A DNA stretch of 64,000 nt from Odiellus spinosus (Eukaryota > Arthropoda > Arachnida > Opiliones > Phalangiidae): the NCBI GenBank assembly GCA_963920705.1, contig OY987233.1:14991459-15055458 (forward strand), given 5' to 3'. Positions 12,637 to 23,823 of this stretch are shown here, one piece after another. Position 1 is the stretch's first letter, and each line of letters begins with the position of its first letter. The position numbers and the translations under genes were made by a program. The notes under the pieces were generated by a model, which had not been told where the DNA came from, searched no databases, and saw only the letters and a program-made list of their open reading frames with translations.

Positions 12637-12709
12637 ATGATTCGCAAAGTTTTGATAATATTTGCGGTAGTCTTAACTTTCTGTTTGGCTGAACGTGATT
12701 TGGAACCAT
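12637..12709 (+). CDS. Small secreted protein, exon 1 (signal peptide)
   Basis: The exon encodes MIRKVLIIFAVVLTFCLA followed by ERDLEP. This is a classical signal peptide: two basic residues, a hydrophobic core of about 13 residues and a likely cut after CLA. The exon ends one base into a codon at the strong donor GTAAGTTT. Read without splicing, the frame continues only a short way into A+T-rich intron. Start choice: it is the only ATG after the TATA box that yields a signal peptide. Exons 1 to 3 together give 194 codons plus stop, with splice phases 1 and 1. I do not recognise the family. Confidence 0.8.
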
Positions 12710-12845
12710 GTAAGTTTAAATATTTTAAATTGTATTTAAAACAAAAGTACTGTAGTTACCTTGATCTAATTCTAAGCTACAAAATGGGGCAGATTTGGTC
12801 AAAATCGGACCATAACTAAATTAAATTGGGCCAAAGTTTAAAATT

Positions 12846-13198
12846 TAAAGTGATACTGTCACGGTTTTTCACTCAATTTAAATGGAAATTGAGTAGCATT
12901 TTCGTTAGTCGTTAAAAACGATTCAAAATATATATACATATGTCAGAGAACAAAATTACCGCGACAGTAAAAATACATATTTTACAATCGCAATTTTCGA
13001 AATTTTTAAAATAAAAATTCCCCGTAATACTACGTCATCACTAAGCTCACGTGATTTCGCTATTGCAGAGCCTACAGTTGATTCTCAGGCGTTCTGACAC
13101 AAGTAAACGCGGTCTTTTTCGTGAAATTACTTAATGCAGAAAGTCCTACTTTTCGCAATTATCGTTAATTACGTTCCAGAAATAAACTACGTCATATA
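12846..13198 (+). mobile_element. R1 element inside intron 1 of the secreted-protein gene
   Basis: It begins TTAAAGTGATACTGTCACGG. The 3' end stops at ACTACGTCATATATCGGG, about 20 bp before the exon 2 acceptor, so the intron is largely made of this insertion. Confidence 0.75.
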
Positions 13199-13219
13199 TC
13201 GGGTCTAAACTATTTTTAG

Positions 13220-13444
13220 ATGGCCGGGACGACTTGAACAATGACCTTGTGGACGAGAGAGAGGAGAAAGAGGATAGAGCCCCCACTGTGGCTGAATTGG
13301 TTAGCATGATTCAAAGCGCCATGGGCAAACTTAGAGTACAATTAGACGAACTAGTCAAAAAGATCAGGGAACCCATCGAAGGAGCCATGCACGATGTTCA
13401 AAATGCTTTGGAACATCCGCAAGAAACTATCTTCACACTAATGG
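13220..13444 (+). CDS. Small secreted protein, exon 2 (acidic linker and amphipathic helix)
   Basis: The acceptor tatttttag at 13211-13219 joins exon 1 in frame. The exon starts YGRDDLNNDLVDE, a highly charged segment (REEKEDR). It is followed by about 45 residues with helix-like periodicity, including VAELVSMIQSAMGKLRVQL and a second stretch ending NALEHPQETIFTLM. Spacing of hydrophobic residues suggests an amphipathic or coiled helix. It ends at ATGG before the donor GTAAGC. Exon 2 has much higher G+C and more balanced codons than the flanking introns. Intron 1 (12710-13219) carries an R1 element at 12846-13198, which stops just before the acceptor. Confidence 0.8.
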
Positions 13445-13715
13445 GTAAGCCTAATATACAAGAACTTTAAAGAGTTTCATCATCCCTTTAATGTGTATTA
13501 GTAAATATACGTAACTATTCTATTTCTAGAAAAATCACTTTTCTAACTTCATTTCCCCTTTAATAATTCTAATATTTCTAAACCTTAATTGCGGCTTTCA
13601 AATAAACGCATATATTCAAGCCTAAGAATAGGTATAAAATTATAGAGTACCTTGACATTGGATTTCATTCCACCTTTAATATTTGTTAATTCTTACTAAC
13701 AGAAAAACTTTCTAG

Positions 13716-14002
13716 AGTTGACCCCAAAATTCCACATTTTGACCTTTCCAAAACGGTTGAAAACTATTCTAAAGTCTTTAGTTGAAAGACAAAATGGTAA
13801 AAAAAACTACGTATTTCATTCACCCTTTATCAAATATTTAGAACCAAAGATTGAATGCTCGAGGGATGATGTATCGGCACCAAAGGACGAGAAGATAATA
13901 AACCCCTGCTCGAAATTGGATAAATACTGCGCTATTAGAAATCTGGTACCAATATGTCTCGAGAAGGAACGCGTATGCAAATGTGTAGCAAATTCAAACT
14001 AA
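13716..14002 (+). CDS. Small secreted protein, exon 3 (Cys-rich C-terminus)
   Basis: With the acceptor aactttctag at 13706-13715 the exon continues the frame and ends in TAA at 14000-14002. The last 50 residues hold all the cysteines of the mature protein: IEC, NPC, KYC, PIC and then VCKC, six in all. This suggests a small disulphide-bonded secreted module, in part like an EGF-type spacing, but I cannot assign a family. Two uncertainties remain. An upstream acceptor (ttactaacag, 13701) opens a second protein-like frame. A 45-base stretch bounded by GTAAAA and ATTTAG (about 13797-13841) could be a tiny in-frame intron. The Cys-rich end is the same in either case. AATAAA at 14043-14048 is the likely poly(A) signal. 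Confidence 0.7.
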
Positions 14003-14042
14003 ACTAATCCAAAAATGTAAAACTTAAATGATTTTCATACAA

Positions 14043-14048
14043 AATAAA
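14043..14048 (+). terminator. Polyadenylation signal of the small secreted-protein gene
   Basis: AATAAA lies 41 bases past the TAA stop of the Cys-rich exon and is followed by AGTATCAGC. This implies a very short 3' UTR. Confidence 0.6.
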
Positions 14049-14419
14049 GTATCAGCAAGCTACTTAAAACTGAAATTTCATGGTTATTTAAATTACCATT
14101 ACGTCGGAGTTTAACATCGCTACTGAAGTTGCAACTTAAGATTACCTATTTTTTACGTTAGCTAATTAAAAAAAAATTGAAATTAAATTCTAATCAACTA
14201 GTATGGTTTAAATAATAACTTAATTCAAATTAATTGATGTGCAATAAAAAATTGATTGTAAATTAAAAAACTGATTAAAAAGGCTTTTTGTATTACAACC
14301 GTTAATTTCCGATTAAAAACTATAAGTTAATCCTTTAAATTAAACAAATTATTCAAAGTTAGTGTTTAATTTGAATTAACTCTACACAAACAAAGCTCCA
14401 ATTATGCTGGGATCTCAAC

Positions 14420-14484
14420 CTAGCAACCAATATATTGATTTTCCCGCACATTTTAACAACGGAAACCTTGGCGCCGTCTACGCT
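14420..14484 (-). CDS. Possible second exon of the same minus-strand gene
   Basis: An acceptor (atttacaatttag) is followed by 65 bases with 21 open codons, SVDGAKVSVVKMCGKINILV and A, then the donor AG/GTTGAG in phase 2. The frame matches the phase-0 end of the exon at 14712-14807. Codons such as GAC GGC GCC AAG are far more G+C-rich than the surrounding DNA. The exon is short, the donor is weak and no third exon was found before the convergent secreted-protein gene ends at 14050, so confidence is low. Confidence 0.3.
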
Positions 14485-14711
14485 CTAAATTGTAAATAAT
14501 TTTTACATTATGTACAATTCTAGTTTTTAACAAAATCAAGCCTAAGATTAATACACTATATTAAGCCTCGTGTAAGGAAAAAGTTTGTTAATTTAATAAT
14601 ATCAATTAATTTTTCGTTTAGTCAGGGTTAATTCTTACTATTTCACGAGATATTTATCAACGTGAAGCTTACAGTTCTTCATTCAAATTTAAAAAATAGT
14701 TTAACACTTAC

Positions 14712-14807
14712 CCGTGCAAGGTTCTTATAGATTAATGTTTGATTATCAGCAAATATCCGTGAACTTTTCTTTACGAGCGAAATCGAGTCCATATTGGTAA
14801 TTGTCAT
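14712..14807 (-). CDS. Possible first coding exon, unknown gene (MTITNMDSISLV...)
   Basis: On the minus strand two in-frame ATGs (14807 and 14792) open a frame reading MDSISLVKKSSRIFADNQ followed by TLIYKNLAR. It stops at the donor GTAAGTGTT in phase 0. A TAA directly precedes the first ATG. The peptide has Ser, Arg and Lys near the start and few acidic residues, compatible with a mitochondrial presequence, but that is inference. A plus-strand open frame crosses the same bases and looks like chance. I do not recognise the product. Confidence 0.4.
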
Positions 14808-15059
14808 TTATTTAATGTTCACGAGGAAATTTAAATCTTATCCGATATCTTACGATCATCTTTTCAAGTTTGGTTACCTGAAAGAGAAATTAATTAAATT
14901 GTTTAACTTTATTATATGGTTAACTTTCCACAACCCTTATAGTAAGCCGAACTTCACGACGATAACCAAATCTAAGTTTACAACGATTATTGTTACTTGT
15001 ATTGGGTTATCATTTTATTATGATAATTCGGGCTTGCAATTGGAGCTTAGAAGTTAATA

Positions 15060-15390
15060 TATATTATACAGAGCAGCTTTTCATACTAATCAGAGACAAA
15101 ATGGGTACATTTAATAACAATAAGCATCAAGTGACAATTCGAAAATGGCACTAGTTCCGAATCGAGACTTTATCATTATCAAATTATGTTTTTTACATTA
15201 TTAAACGTTTATAGTGAAGTGAAAATATTAATAATACCTTTACGGAGGCTTCTTATTACTATTTTAACTAATTAACAACGTGACTAGCATTTAAAATTTT
15301 AAAACTATAATTTAAAAGTAGAAGTGACTTGATCATTGTATTTCGCCGCCAAAAATTCTAGACTTTGAGCAGACGAAACTAACAAGTAAT
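15060..15390. other. Unassigned DNA, nothing recognised
   Basis: No open frame, repeat or splice pair could be supported here. Confidence 0.4.
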
Positions 15391-15392
15391 GA

Positions 15393-15690
15393 ATTCGAAT
15401 CAGGCTGGGAAATAAGGCGGTTTTACTGGACAAAAGTCCAGTTTAAAATTTAGCTGGGCCAGTTTAAAAATTAAATGCTTGGGGGTCTACTGGCCACAAG
15501 GCCAGTTAATTAATTCCAAAATTTAGTTTTGTTTCTTAGCCTACGTCATAGTCCTACGTCATAATGACAGATTGTCAAGCTCGTGAAAATTGTAACTGGC
15601 CAATGTCCAGTTTTTTAATTAAACTGCTTGGGCTCTACTGGCCACAAGTCCAGTTTAAAAATTATCCTTATTTCCCAGCCTGATTCGAAT
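15393..15690. mobile_element. Inverted-repeat element with perfect 25-bp ends
   Basis: ATTCGAATCAGGCTGGGAAA continues into TAAGG on the left, and its exact inverse ends the element on the right. Inside, the phrase ACTGGCCACAAG(G/T)CCAGTT and related CCAGT/ACTGG pairs occur four times, so several hairpins are possible. Confidence 0.75.
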
Positions 15691-16305
15691 CGAAACACAA
15701 ATTTTAAAGCAAGGAGAACTAATAGAAAGAAACCCTGTATTTACTTTAGGTCATCAAACTAAACTCTGCAATTCATTAAACTTTTGTAACGAAGATATTA
15801 CCTTTAAACTTCAAAGGATGCTCGTAATTATCATTTTGAAAAATGAATGATAAACAAAATAACCAATAGTGAAACTTACAGCAATTATTTACACAAATTT
15901 TTAATAAAAATGTACATTTCAAACTTTTGTTCATCAAATTAAACATTTCGTAACGATATTAAGAAACCAAATAACAAAAAAACTAACGCGATAATTCTTG
16001 GTTGATATTGTCAATAATGTCAAAAAGATTATCCTTATCGATTGCTCGATAAATGCTGGAAGGTTCACCAAACTAAAGGCCTTAAATTCTTTCAACTCTC
16101 GTTTATTCTAGATATATTCTCTTTCAGAAGAGTTTCGCAGGCCAGCAACTTGCCGTGGGCTATTAAATCAAAACATCAGTACACTTTCTAGCACTTCGTC
16201 ATATTCATAGAGAAAGTTTCGTTATTGTTCAGTCTTTGCGTTTTACAACATCATCCGAATATAAAATTGGTAGTTAGGAATGTTCTCATAAGTCTCTCAA
16301 TAAAT

Positions 16306-16860
16306 TTAAGATTTCATCACACCATGTATAACCGGATAATTTACAAAGGGTTGCTTGTTTCTCATCGTAACTGAACTGAGCATCGACCAAACTCTTTGCA
16401 CAATTTTAGAGCTTGCCTTGTTTGCAGCAGTTGCTGTCATCAGGCTTACTTTGATACCATTTCTATAATCTTTTAAATGATGATAAGAGATTAAGTCACA
16501 CAATCTACCCGCTATAACGTGGTTTCTGTACGCAACTACAAGTTCTTGCTGCGGAAATTAATCTTCTCCCGAACTTCTCGGACATTCTTGTTGTTGCCAT
16601 AATAGCATGCAAGTTTTTAATCGAATTTCAGGGGAGATTCCTTCCTCTATAAAGAAAATCAATATCATCTTTTCAAAATCAAGGCCTTCTCAGCTACGTA
16701 ACAATATCGGAAGTCCATGCCTCTCCAGCATGATATACCAAAGTTGAATTTGGCAGGTGATTGGAATGACGACTTGGTGTTTCCTTTCTTCATACATTTT
16801 CTTGCAAATTTCAGAATTTTTTATACAAAAATTCTTTTCTGAGGGCTATTACGTAATAGG
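16306..16860 (-). pseudogene. Degenerate coding remnant of unknown family
   Basis: Reading leftwards from about 16797 a frame starts MYEERKHQVVIPITCQ and continues for about 165 codons to 16306. Only two internal stops interrupt it, one after ...GLPILLRS and one after ...CPRSSGED. The last 65 codons (MCDLISYHHLKDY...VIHGVMKS) are fully open. A further frame upstream (about 16955 to 16817) reads MGFMECRISLPFTFLETSVN and so on, and ends in TGA. The length, the Cys/Trp/Met content and the contrast with the surrounding DNA suggest a decayed gene or transposon protein. No transposase signature could be recognised. Confidence 0.4.
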
Positions 16861-17868
16861 GTGTCCACATTGAAACCACAAACGCGTTAACGGACGTTTC
16901 TAGGAAAGTAAATGGCAAAGATATCCTACATTCCATAAATCCCATGTCAGGGCGAACTATGATGATATGTTAATTGCCAAGTTATAGACAAGGTAAAACA
17001 AACTGAAGAATATATAACTTATTAAACCTCTTTGTTAATGAAGTAAAACTGTGAATAATACCTCTAAGAGCTGCTCATAATTTCTATATTGATTAAGTAA
17101 CAATTAAATTGTTGATTGAAGATTATATTAATCTCTGAATAATACCTTTAAGTGCTGCTCGTAATTTCTATATCTGTTAAGTAACAATTAAATTTTAAAC
17201 ATAACATTTCCTGGAATGGAGAAAAATTTGGCGAGCGGACTACTTTGAACTTCAAGCAGACAGAAGAGCATACGACACTTCTAAAACGCCGATCACTGGA
17301 AATCTCTTCTCTATAGGTATCGGATACTAGGGATAGTGACATTTAAAATTCTTGATTTGGAATTTTTTTTAATAAGTCCAGTCCCTGACTATAATATCAC
17401 CCCGTACGATCCCTATCGAACACTGCTGATTTCATTAAGTTTTTAATTACAATTTAAAGTAGATTACTAAACTGGTTTTATTTAAAGCACGAAACTGATT
17501 TTAGATGGAGCTTGCGTAACTACGGTCAGTCAATATTATCATATACAATGATAGGTAAGCCTTTAAAGGGCAAGTAAAGCTCGGAAAGAGTGGGTGAAAA
17601 TCAGTACACAGATTAGCTTTCATTTTTGACCATTTTCATTTTTGTTGCCTAGTGAAAGTTAGAAACTTGTCACGAGACCAACTAAATCACTCGGTAGAAT
17701 TTTGCGCGTTCTTCTACCTGAAATCTTAGATCCTAATACAAGGTTTACTATCCTTCAAAGGGAGGATGAAATAAAAATTCCATATAATTTTTATTCCTAA
17801 ACCAAAAGTGCCACATGTTTATCAGAATGACCCGTAACAACCCAGAGCAATTTACATAATAGACCTCT

Positions 17869-18028
17869 TGCGTTTATTAATATCCCCTCCAAAGGGGGTA
17901 GGCACCCACTGAATCAGGCCTGCAAAGGGGGATGAGCTCTTGCGCAGTGACGGCGATGTTTCACCCCCCTTTGCTTGTCTGATTCTGTGGGTTGCCTACC
18001 CCCCTTAAATTGGGTCAAAATAAACGCA
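17869..18028. mobile_element. Small fold-back with G/C-rich arms
   Basis: TGCGTTTATT on the left faces AATAAACGCA on the right. Inside, AAGGGGGTAGGCACCCAC faces GTGGGTTGCCTACCCCCCTT, and CTGCAAAGGGGG faces CCCCCCTTTGCTTG. 160 bp, non-coding. Confidence 0.65.
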
Positions 18029-18686
18029 AACATAGTTGCCAACCACTTGTGAGCGTAAACTGAAGTAGAGAGAAAGAGTAGCTGTTCAGTTTAGGAAATG
18101 ATCTGTTCTAACGGCCAAAACAATGCGGGCAAAAGTAGAAAGTAACAAAATCACTCGCGTAACTAATATGGATAGAGTAAATCGCACGATTCAGTTCACA
18201 ATCTCTTTACAAGAATTTCATGGTATATGGGGATTTAAGTCTGAAACAAAGCGATTGGGGGATTTAAACAACTAACAAGGATTCCTCAAATAAAGCGAAG
18301 GCATCAATGAGGGGGTTCATCTTGATAAGGGGTAATTCAAGCAGGGGGGAATGAAGATGCCCCAACTCTTATCGATATAATTGATTGAAAAGGGGCTTAA
18401 ACCCCCAACACTGAAGCTACTTTCACAATATTCATTTATTTTCGTTCGTGATTAATCTGGTAAAATAGCGTAGGAATAAAGTAGTTCTACCAAATTAAAC
18501 GGAAATATATATACAATGTTGTTAACTTTTTAATTACTTTAGAAAAAAATGGTTTTTAGTCGAATAGCAGTCGGAGCAGCTCAAAGAAAAATCTCATTAG
18601 TCTCCCTAACGTGAGTTAAAACGCAGTTAATTTGGGGTACTATTTATTTCTTGATCAAAAAACGAGCTCGTTAGCCGGGAAATATC

Positions 18687-19050
18687 TTAAAGTGAGTCTG
18701 TCACCTGTTTTTCATGAACTCCAAATTGAAATTGAGTATCATTTCCGGAAAGATCGTTAAAAAACGATTCAAAATATATATACATATATGTCATAGAACA
18801 AAATTACCGTGACAGTAAAAATACAGATTTTATAATCGCCTTTTTCGAAATAAAAATTCCCCGCAATATAACGTAATCGCACTATGGTAGCGTGATTTCC
18901 CTATTGTAGAACCTACAGTTGATTCTCGCGCGTTATGTCACCAGTGATAATGTCGCTTTCGCGTGGTCTTTTTCGTAAAAGTACTTAATCCTGAAAGTCA
19001 ACAACTTTTCCTACGAAAATTAGCGTTAATTACGTTACAGAATTAAACTG
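18687..19050 (+). mobile_element. R1 element, 3' end missing
   Basis: It starts TTAAAGTGAGTCTGTCACC and runs through TTAATTACGTTACAGAATTAAACTG. Confidence 0.75.
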
Positions 19051-19425
19051 CACTATTAAAATTAAAAGTAGGCCTAAGACTTAAACACTGCGAAGTTAAC
19101 TTATATTATTTATCCATGGTTTAACCCATTGTGTGACCGAGGCTTAACAAGTTAGAAACGGGATCCATTACGCTTAACGTGGCGTTGCGCGCCAATTAAA
19201 GCAGTTAACGGGCGAAGTTTAAACCGACGTCTGACTAATGGTATAGTTTAGTCTGCGAAGCCATATCCGGTAGCAAGGACGAGGTCACTTGACAGTTTAA
19301 TGAAAGGCTTAGCGCCTCTTACGATAAAAGCTGCTTGAAATGGACAAGTTGTCGAGCGGGTAATTTAAGGTTTAGTGGCTAACCCGATATATTTACAATA
19401 AAGAGAAAACTTACAACGGATTTCA

Positions 19426-19795
19426 TTAAAGAGAGAATGCAACCTAACAACAAATGATTTTTTGTCGATTCCTTATCGTTTAAATAGGCCTAATCCAACA
19501 GTAAAAAAATTACAAATAGGCTTAGCTGGATTCATGGAGCTCAGCTGAACTCCCCGTATAAGGACTAGCGACCAATGACATTGATCGATGGGGAATGCAG
19601 GATCGCCATGATCAATGTCATTGGACGCTAATCCTTATACGGGAAGTTCAAGATATCTCCATGAATCCAGCTAAGCCTATTTTGATGGTAAGTTTTAAAT
19701 TTATTTCTAGTTTAATATATTTTTGTATTTCTTTTTTTTTACTGTGAGATTATCCCTATTTAAACGATAAGGAACCGATAAAAAAATCACTTTTC
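19426..19795. mobile_element. R2 fold-back element, core type 1
   Basis: R2 is a near-perfect palindrome. The left arm starts TTAAAGAGAGAATGCAACC and contains AATAGGCCTAATCC and AATAGGCTTAGCTGGATTC. The right arm mirrors it (GAATCCAGCTAAGCCTATTTT, then CTATTTAAACGATAAGGAA). The core here carries CCCCGTATAAGGACTAGCG and CCAATGACATTGATC facing its inverse. The far right end is lost after AAAATCACTTTT. It has no coding capacity. Confidence 0.75.
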
Positions 19796-20023
19796 ACGAG
19801 TTTCTAAGGTCAGTTCGGGTCATTTCTTATCTACTTTTTCGGTCTCTTTACAAGCAGTGCAATCTAAAGATCTCCGTGAAAATCTCAATCTGTTGATGAG
19901 ATAGATGAGAAACCCAATTTTTTTATCAAATTTGATTGGTATGCTTAAATTTTAAACTTATTCTGACCTAGAAGTATCGGACTTATTTCTTCGGTTTCTT
20001 ATTTGACCATTTATTGATTTTTG

Positions 20024-20200
20024 GAGCGTTCCTCGAGAATATGACGACGTCACGGGCGTCTGCGCTACGCCCTTCAATGCTCTACGACACGCAGTCGATA
20101 CAGGACTGCCAAAGAGGAATTATGCCCCTATAACACTGCAACTGAAAGCGTGGCTGATTTTATTTTTGAATCTGCCCATAAACGTCGAGAAATCAAATTA
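20024..20200 (+). other. Exon-like stretch open in more than one frame
   Basis: This stretch is moderately G+C-rich and ends at the donor-like TATAG/GTAAGG (20201). One frame stays open up to the donor and reads DDVTGVCATPFNALRHAVDT and onward. Another, over its last half, reads KEELCPYNTATESVADFIFE and ends in TAG at the donor. I cannot choose between them or find a partner exon. It may be an exon, an old gene fragment or chance. Confidence 0.2.
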
Positions 20201-20221
20201 TAGGTAAGGTCTAAATATGTT

Positions 20222-20326
20222 TCCCCATGAACATCGTGAAATAAAATTTTCCCTGCATATCACATCGTGAAATAAAATTTTCCCTGCATATCATATCGTG
20301 AAATAAAATTTTCCCTGCATATCACG
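20222..20326. repeat. Short tandem repeat, about 32-bp unit, three copies
   Basis: ATCGTGAAATAAAATTTTCC followed by CTGCATATCA is repeated three times. Confidence 0.7.
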
Positions 20327-20339
20327 TCACATCCCACCA

Positions 20340-22300
20340 ACCATGCTAAATGTTTCGTGTTCTAAGTGTTTTTCTAATAAGTTGCTCAGGTGTTAAAACA
20401 AATAAACAGAAGAGATTTCCCCATCTATCACGTTCCAGAATTAAATTAACATATTTTGGTCATTCTCTTTAACTAATGATATTTTCTACCGTTGAAATTT
20501 TTTAATCAGATCAATAACTATGATTGGTTGAGAGGTTTTCCAAACCCTTAACAACATCTAAAACTTGGATTTTCACAAGACTAAGCCTTTTTTTTTAGGA
20601 GAGGTTGGGTGGACAGGGGATGATTTGGAACCGAGGGCGAAATCAATATTGAACTCTTGACTAGTTTACATAACACGCCATTGGGAGACAACTGTCGTCT
20701 AGAGGGACTCGTTCGCCAATATCGGTTTTTACTCTTTTACAAGACTTTTCCCGCGCTTTTTTTGTTATTTTTATTGTTCAACTTGTCAATAGGTCTAACT
20801 GTTCTATAACATTTAATTCCAACTTAAATTTGCAACGAACATTAAAGCTACGTTCGTTCTTATCTCCCGTTACGATAGGAAAGGGGTTTAATCTTGGCAC
20901 GAGCTGCAAATTCGAATTGAAATACCCATAAATATAAAAATAAAACTTGATTGTATTGTGTATTGAATTACGCGGGAAAAAATGGAAGAACACGTGACAA
21001 TCCCAAAGGGACGAACACGTGCTTTTTAAAAAAGAAATAAGAAGTTCGCCAATCGAACACCAAGGGGTTGGTTTTATAACAACTTGTACGTACATGAAAA
21101 ATAAAAATAGGAATAATGTAAAGGGAAGATAAGACAGATTGAAAGAAAAAACATTATTAGAGTTAAGCCTCGGTTAAAATCCATTTATATCCCCCCATTT
21201 AGCTACGAGAATCAGAATATATAAATCTTTAGGTACGTCTGTTTGTCTGTCTGTCGGTGGAGAACGCAAAAATCTACACGCAAAGTTAAATACACTATGT
21301 TAAACTTCATTCTATTGCCAATACCGTTTGAGATTGAGACTCAAATCACGCGCTTAATTCCAAACGTCGATTAAGCTTAACAAGTCATAACTAAAATATT
21401 ATACGGTTTAGAGATTTGAGATTTGGAGATAATAACGTGTTTTTCCGATTTTTAACGCTAATTATCTGAATTGAGGGCCTTTAAAGGCAATTGCTACTTC
21501 GACAGGCACTGTTTAAAGGCGAGATATCAAAATCTCAACTAATCTTCGTTAAGCCTATTTTCAGTAAAAGTTAGAGATTGATTTTAAGCTTAATATTTGT
21601 TTATAATTTTATTCAAGAGTGGATTAAGGGTTTCATTCTCCCTTTAAAATCTTAATATAATGACATTAAGCACTGGAATTTTGGATTTATTAAGTTATGA
21701 GTAAGTGGGCATAGTCGTCTTATAGATATTTTCTACTCCAAGGTGGGTAACATATGTTTGGGTTTATACTCCATATATCTTGAGGTTAAATGTAAGGCGC
21801 TTAAACGTTATAACTTCAACCCTTTTTCCAATAATCTATAACCCCCATAACCCATAAAAAATAAACCTAACGATATATTCCTGGATAGGTCAAGGTCACC
21901 ATTTTCTTCAATACATTTTATTTATAAATTTTTTTTTCTTTGTGGAAAGCCAAGGCTTAGTAGTTTTATTTCCTTACTTGTTGAAAGAGTCTGAACCGTG
22001 CATCTACGATATATAGTAGATGTAGGCGTATGTAGAGTATATTTACTAGGAAGTGGAGTTTTGGACAACCCCGCTATTTTCGATTCAGCAAAAGCATTAT
22101 TCAAACTGGGTACCGACACATTTCAGAACTTAGTATATACAAATATTACGACGGCTTAAATTTATGACCGGCTGACCAAATGGCCCTCGAGCTACTAATA
22201 CTTCAAAACGCAAAATGGTAGGGCCACAAACCAGTCCGGAACAAGTTAGCTCGCTTATAAACCAAGGCCCGGCACACACATACGCTTTCTTTAGTGAAAG
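20340..22300. other. Mostly unassigned DNA
   Basis: A 105-codon minus-strand frame (20778-21095) has no recognisable motif, start context or splice partners and is not called. A short GTCTGTTTGTCTGTCTGTC run lies at 21236-21256. Short TTAAAG-type tips occur at about 21635. Confidence 0.35.
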
Positions 22301-22306
22301 TACTTA

Positions 22307-22704
22307 AAAAGGGAGAATACAAGCTAACAACAAGTGTTTTTATATATTCCTTGTCGTTTAAATAGGCCTAATCCACCAGTAAAAAAAAATTACAAATAAA
22401 TATTAAACTGGAAATAAATTTAAAACTTACCTGGAAAATAGGCTTAGCTGAATTCATGGAGATTCTGTATTTCTTCGCATATATTAGGGTTAGCGACCAA
22501 TCGAATGTTATTGAAAGTATCATGGAGATATCGCCCTAATTTCGATGGGTCGCTGACCCATCAATGCGAAGAAATTCAGGATCTCGATGAATCCAGCTAA
22601 GCTTATTTCCAGGGTAAAAATTTAAATTTATTTCTAGTTTCTTTATACCACTTTTAACTAGTGGATTAAGCCAATTAAAACGAATATCATGTGATTTTTC
22701 ATCG
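22307..22704. mobile_element. R2 fold-back element, core type 2
   Basis: It starts AAAGGGAGAATACAAGC. The core has GGGTTAGCGACCAATCG facing CGATGGGTCGCTGACCC with CTTCGCAT on each side. The right arm degenerates after ACTAGTGGATTAAGCC and runs into another repeat at about 22705. Confidence 0.7.
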
Positions 22705-22935
22705 ATTCTTCTATTAAAAAGAAACCTGGTTCGCGAAATTAAAACATTCAAAAAAACCTTCTTGTCAGATTTTGGGCATTGAATTAAAAGGAGAACCTCT
22801 GACCAATCAAAAGACCTGTACCTTTGACCAGAAGTAAAATATCCAAGAGGAGAACCTGCGACCACTCAAAAGACTTTCCCTGTTACCTTTGACCAAAAGT
22901 AAAATATCCATGACACGCGCTGTTGCAATCCAGTT
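22705..22935. repeat. Fragment of the 2414-type fold-back repeat
   Basis: It holds TTAAAAGGAGAACCTCTGACC, AATCAAAAGACCTGTACC and TTTGACCAGAAGTAAAATATCC, duplicated in tandem within about 75 bp, then CATGACACGCGCTGTTGC. It is fused to the right arm of an R2 copy. Confidence 0.55.
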
Positions 22936-23823
22936 TTAAAATACAGTATATCTAACTTGTACATATTAGAGTTCCCTACAGACAGACAGACGTATAAGAA
23001 ATGTATTTTTTGATATTATATTCATTTAAAAAAAATCATAGTGGGCGACGGGCTACATGCGAGGAAACCCGGGCTAAAAAAGCGGAAAAACAAAATTTAT
23101 TTTAGGACTATATAAGAGAGGTGAAAATTTTCCTGCTCTGTTATTAATTTTGTCATATCTCACGATAAATCTAGCTTTCGGACAGATTTATACTTCTCCT
23201 CAGTTTTGCTCGCTCTCTTTTTAAGTTCTTTAACAAAAATAGGTGCAGTTCCAAAAAAAATGTAATTAGGAAAGTTTTATCTATTTCTAGTTTAATGATT
23301 TTTCAAAGTTTCTTCTCGCACAGTTGAATATCTGAAATATGTTTTTTTTTGCAATTTTTTTTATGAAGTAGATATTTTGTAAATCGTTTTTCTATGCTTT
23401 TTAACGATTTTAAAGGATGTGTTTCACTAAAATTCACGTTGTCATGTAACGACAGATGTGTTACTTTCAAAATAAAAAAAAATTAGCACAAAATCAGATC
23501 TTAAAACGGGACAATTATTAATTTTTTTAAATTTACAATTAATTATGACAAAATTGAGGTAACTCCACGTAATCGGTGTATTTAAAAGCCTGTAGCTTTG
23601 ACTTTACGTAACTGAGTACGTATTTAGCAATACTGAAGGCTACTGTAATCAGTTAGGTAATCGCATAATCGATGTACAGATTTTTTTACTCCACGAATTC
23701 ATCCGAAAACTAATTCTCATCTATTTTGAATGGGAGCCTGTAAAAGTGTTTTACCTGCCGCGCAACAATGTGCAGAGAGAAGCAGTAATTCAGGCGATAT
23801 ACATTCGAAATTATTGTTTTTTA

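Noticed and set aside
20778-21095. 105-codon minus-strand frame (MYVQVVIKPTPWCSIG...)
   Set aside because: No recognisable motif, no promoter or splice support, and codon use like the surrounding A+T-rich DNA.
22536-22865. 109-codon minus-strand frame
   Set aside because: It runs across the right arm of an R2 fold-back into another repeat; other R2 copies lack it.
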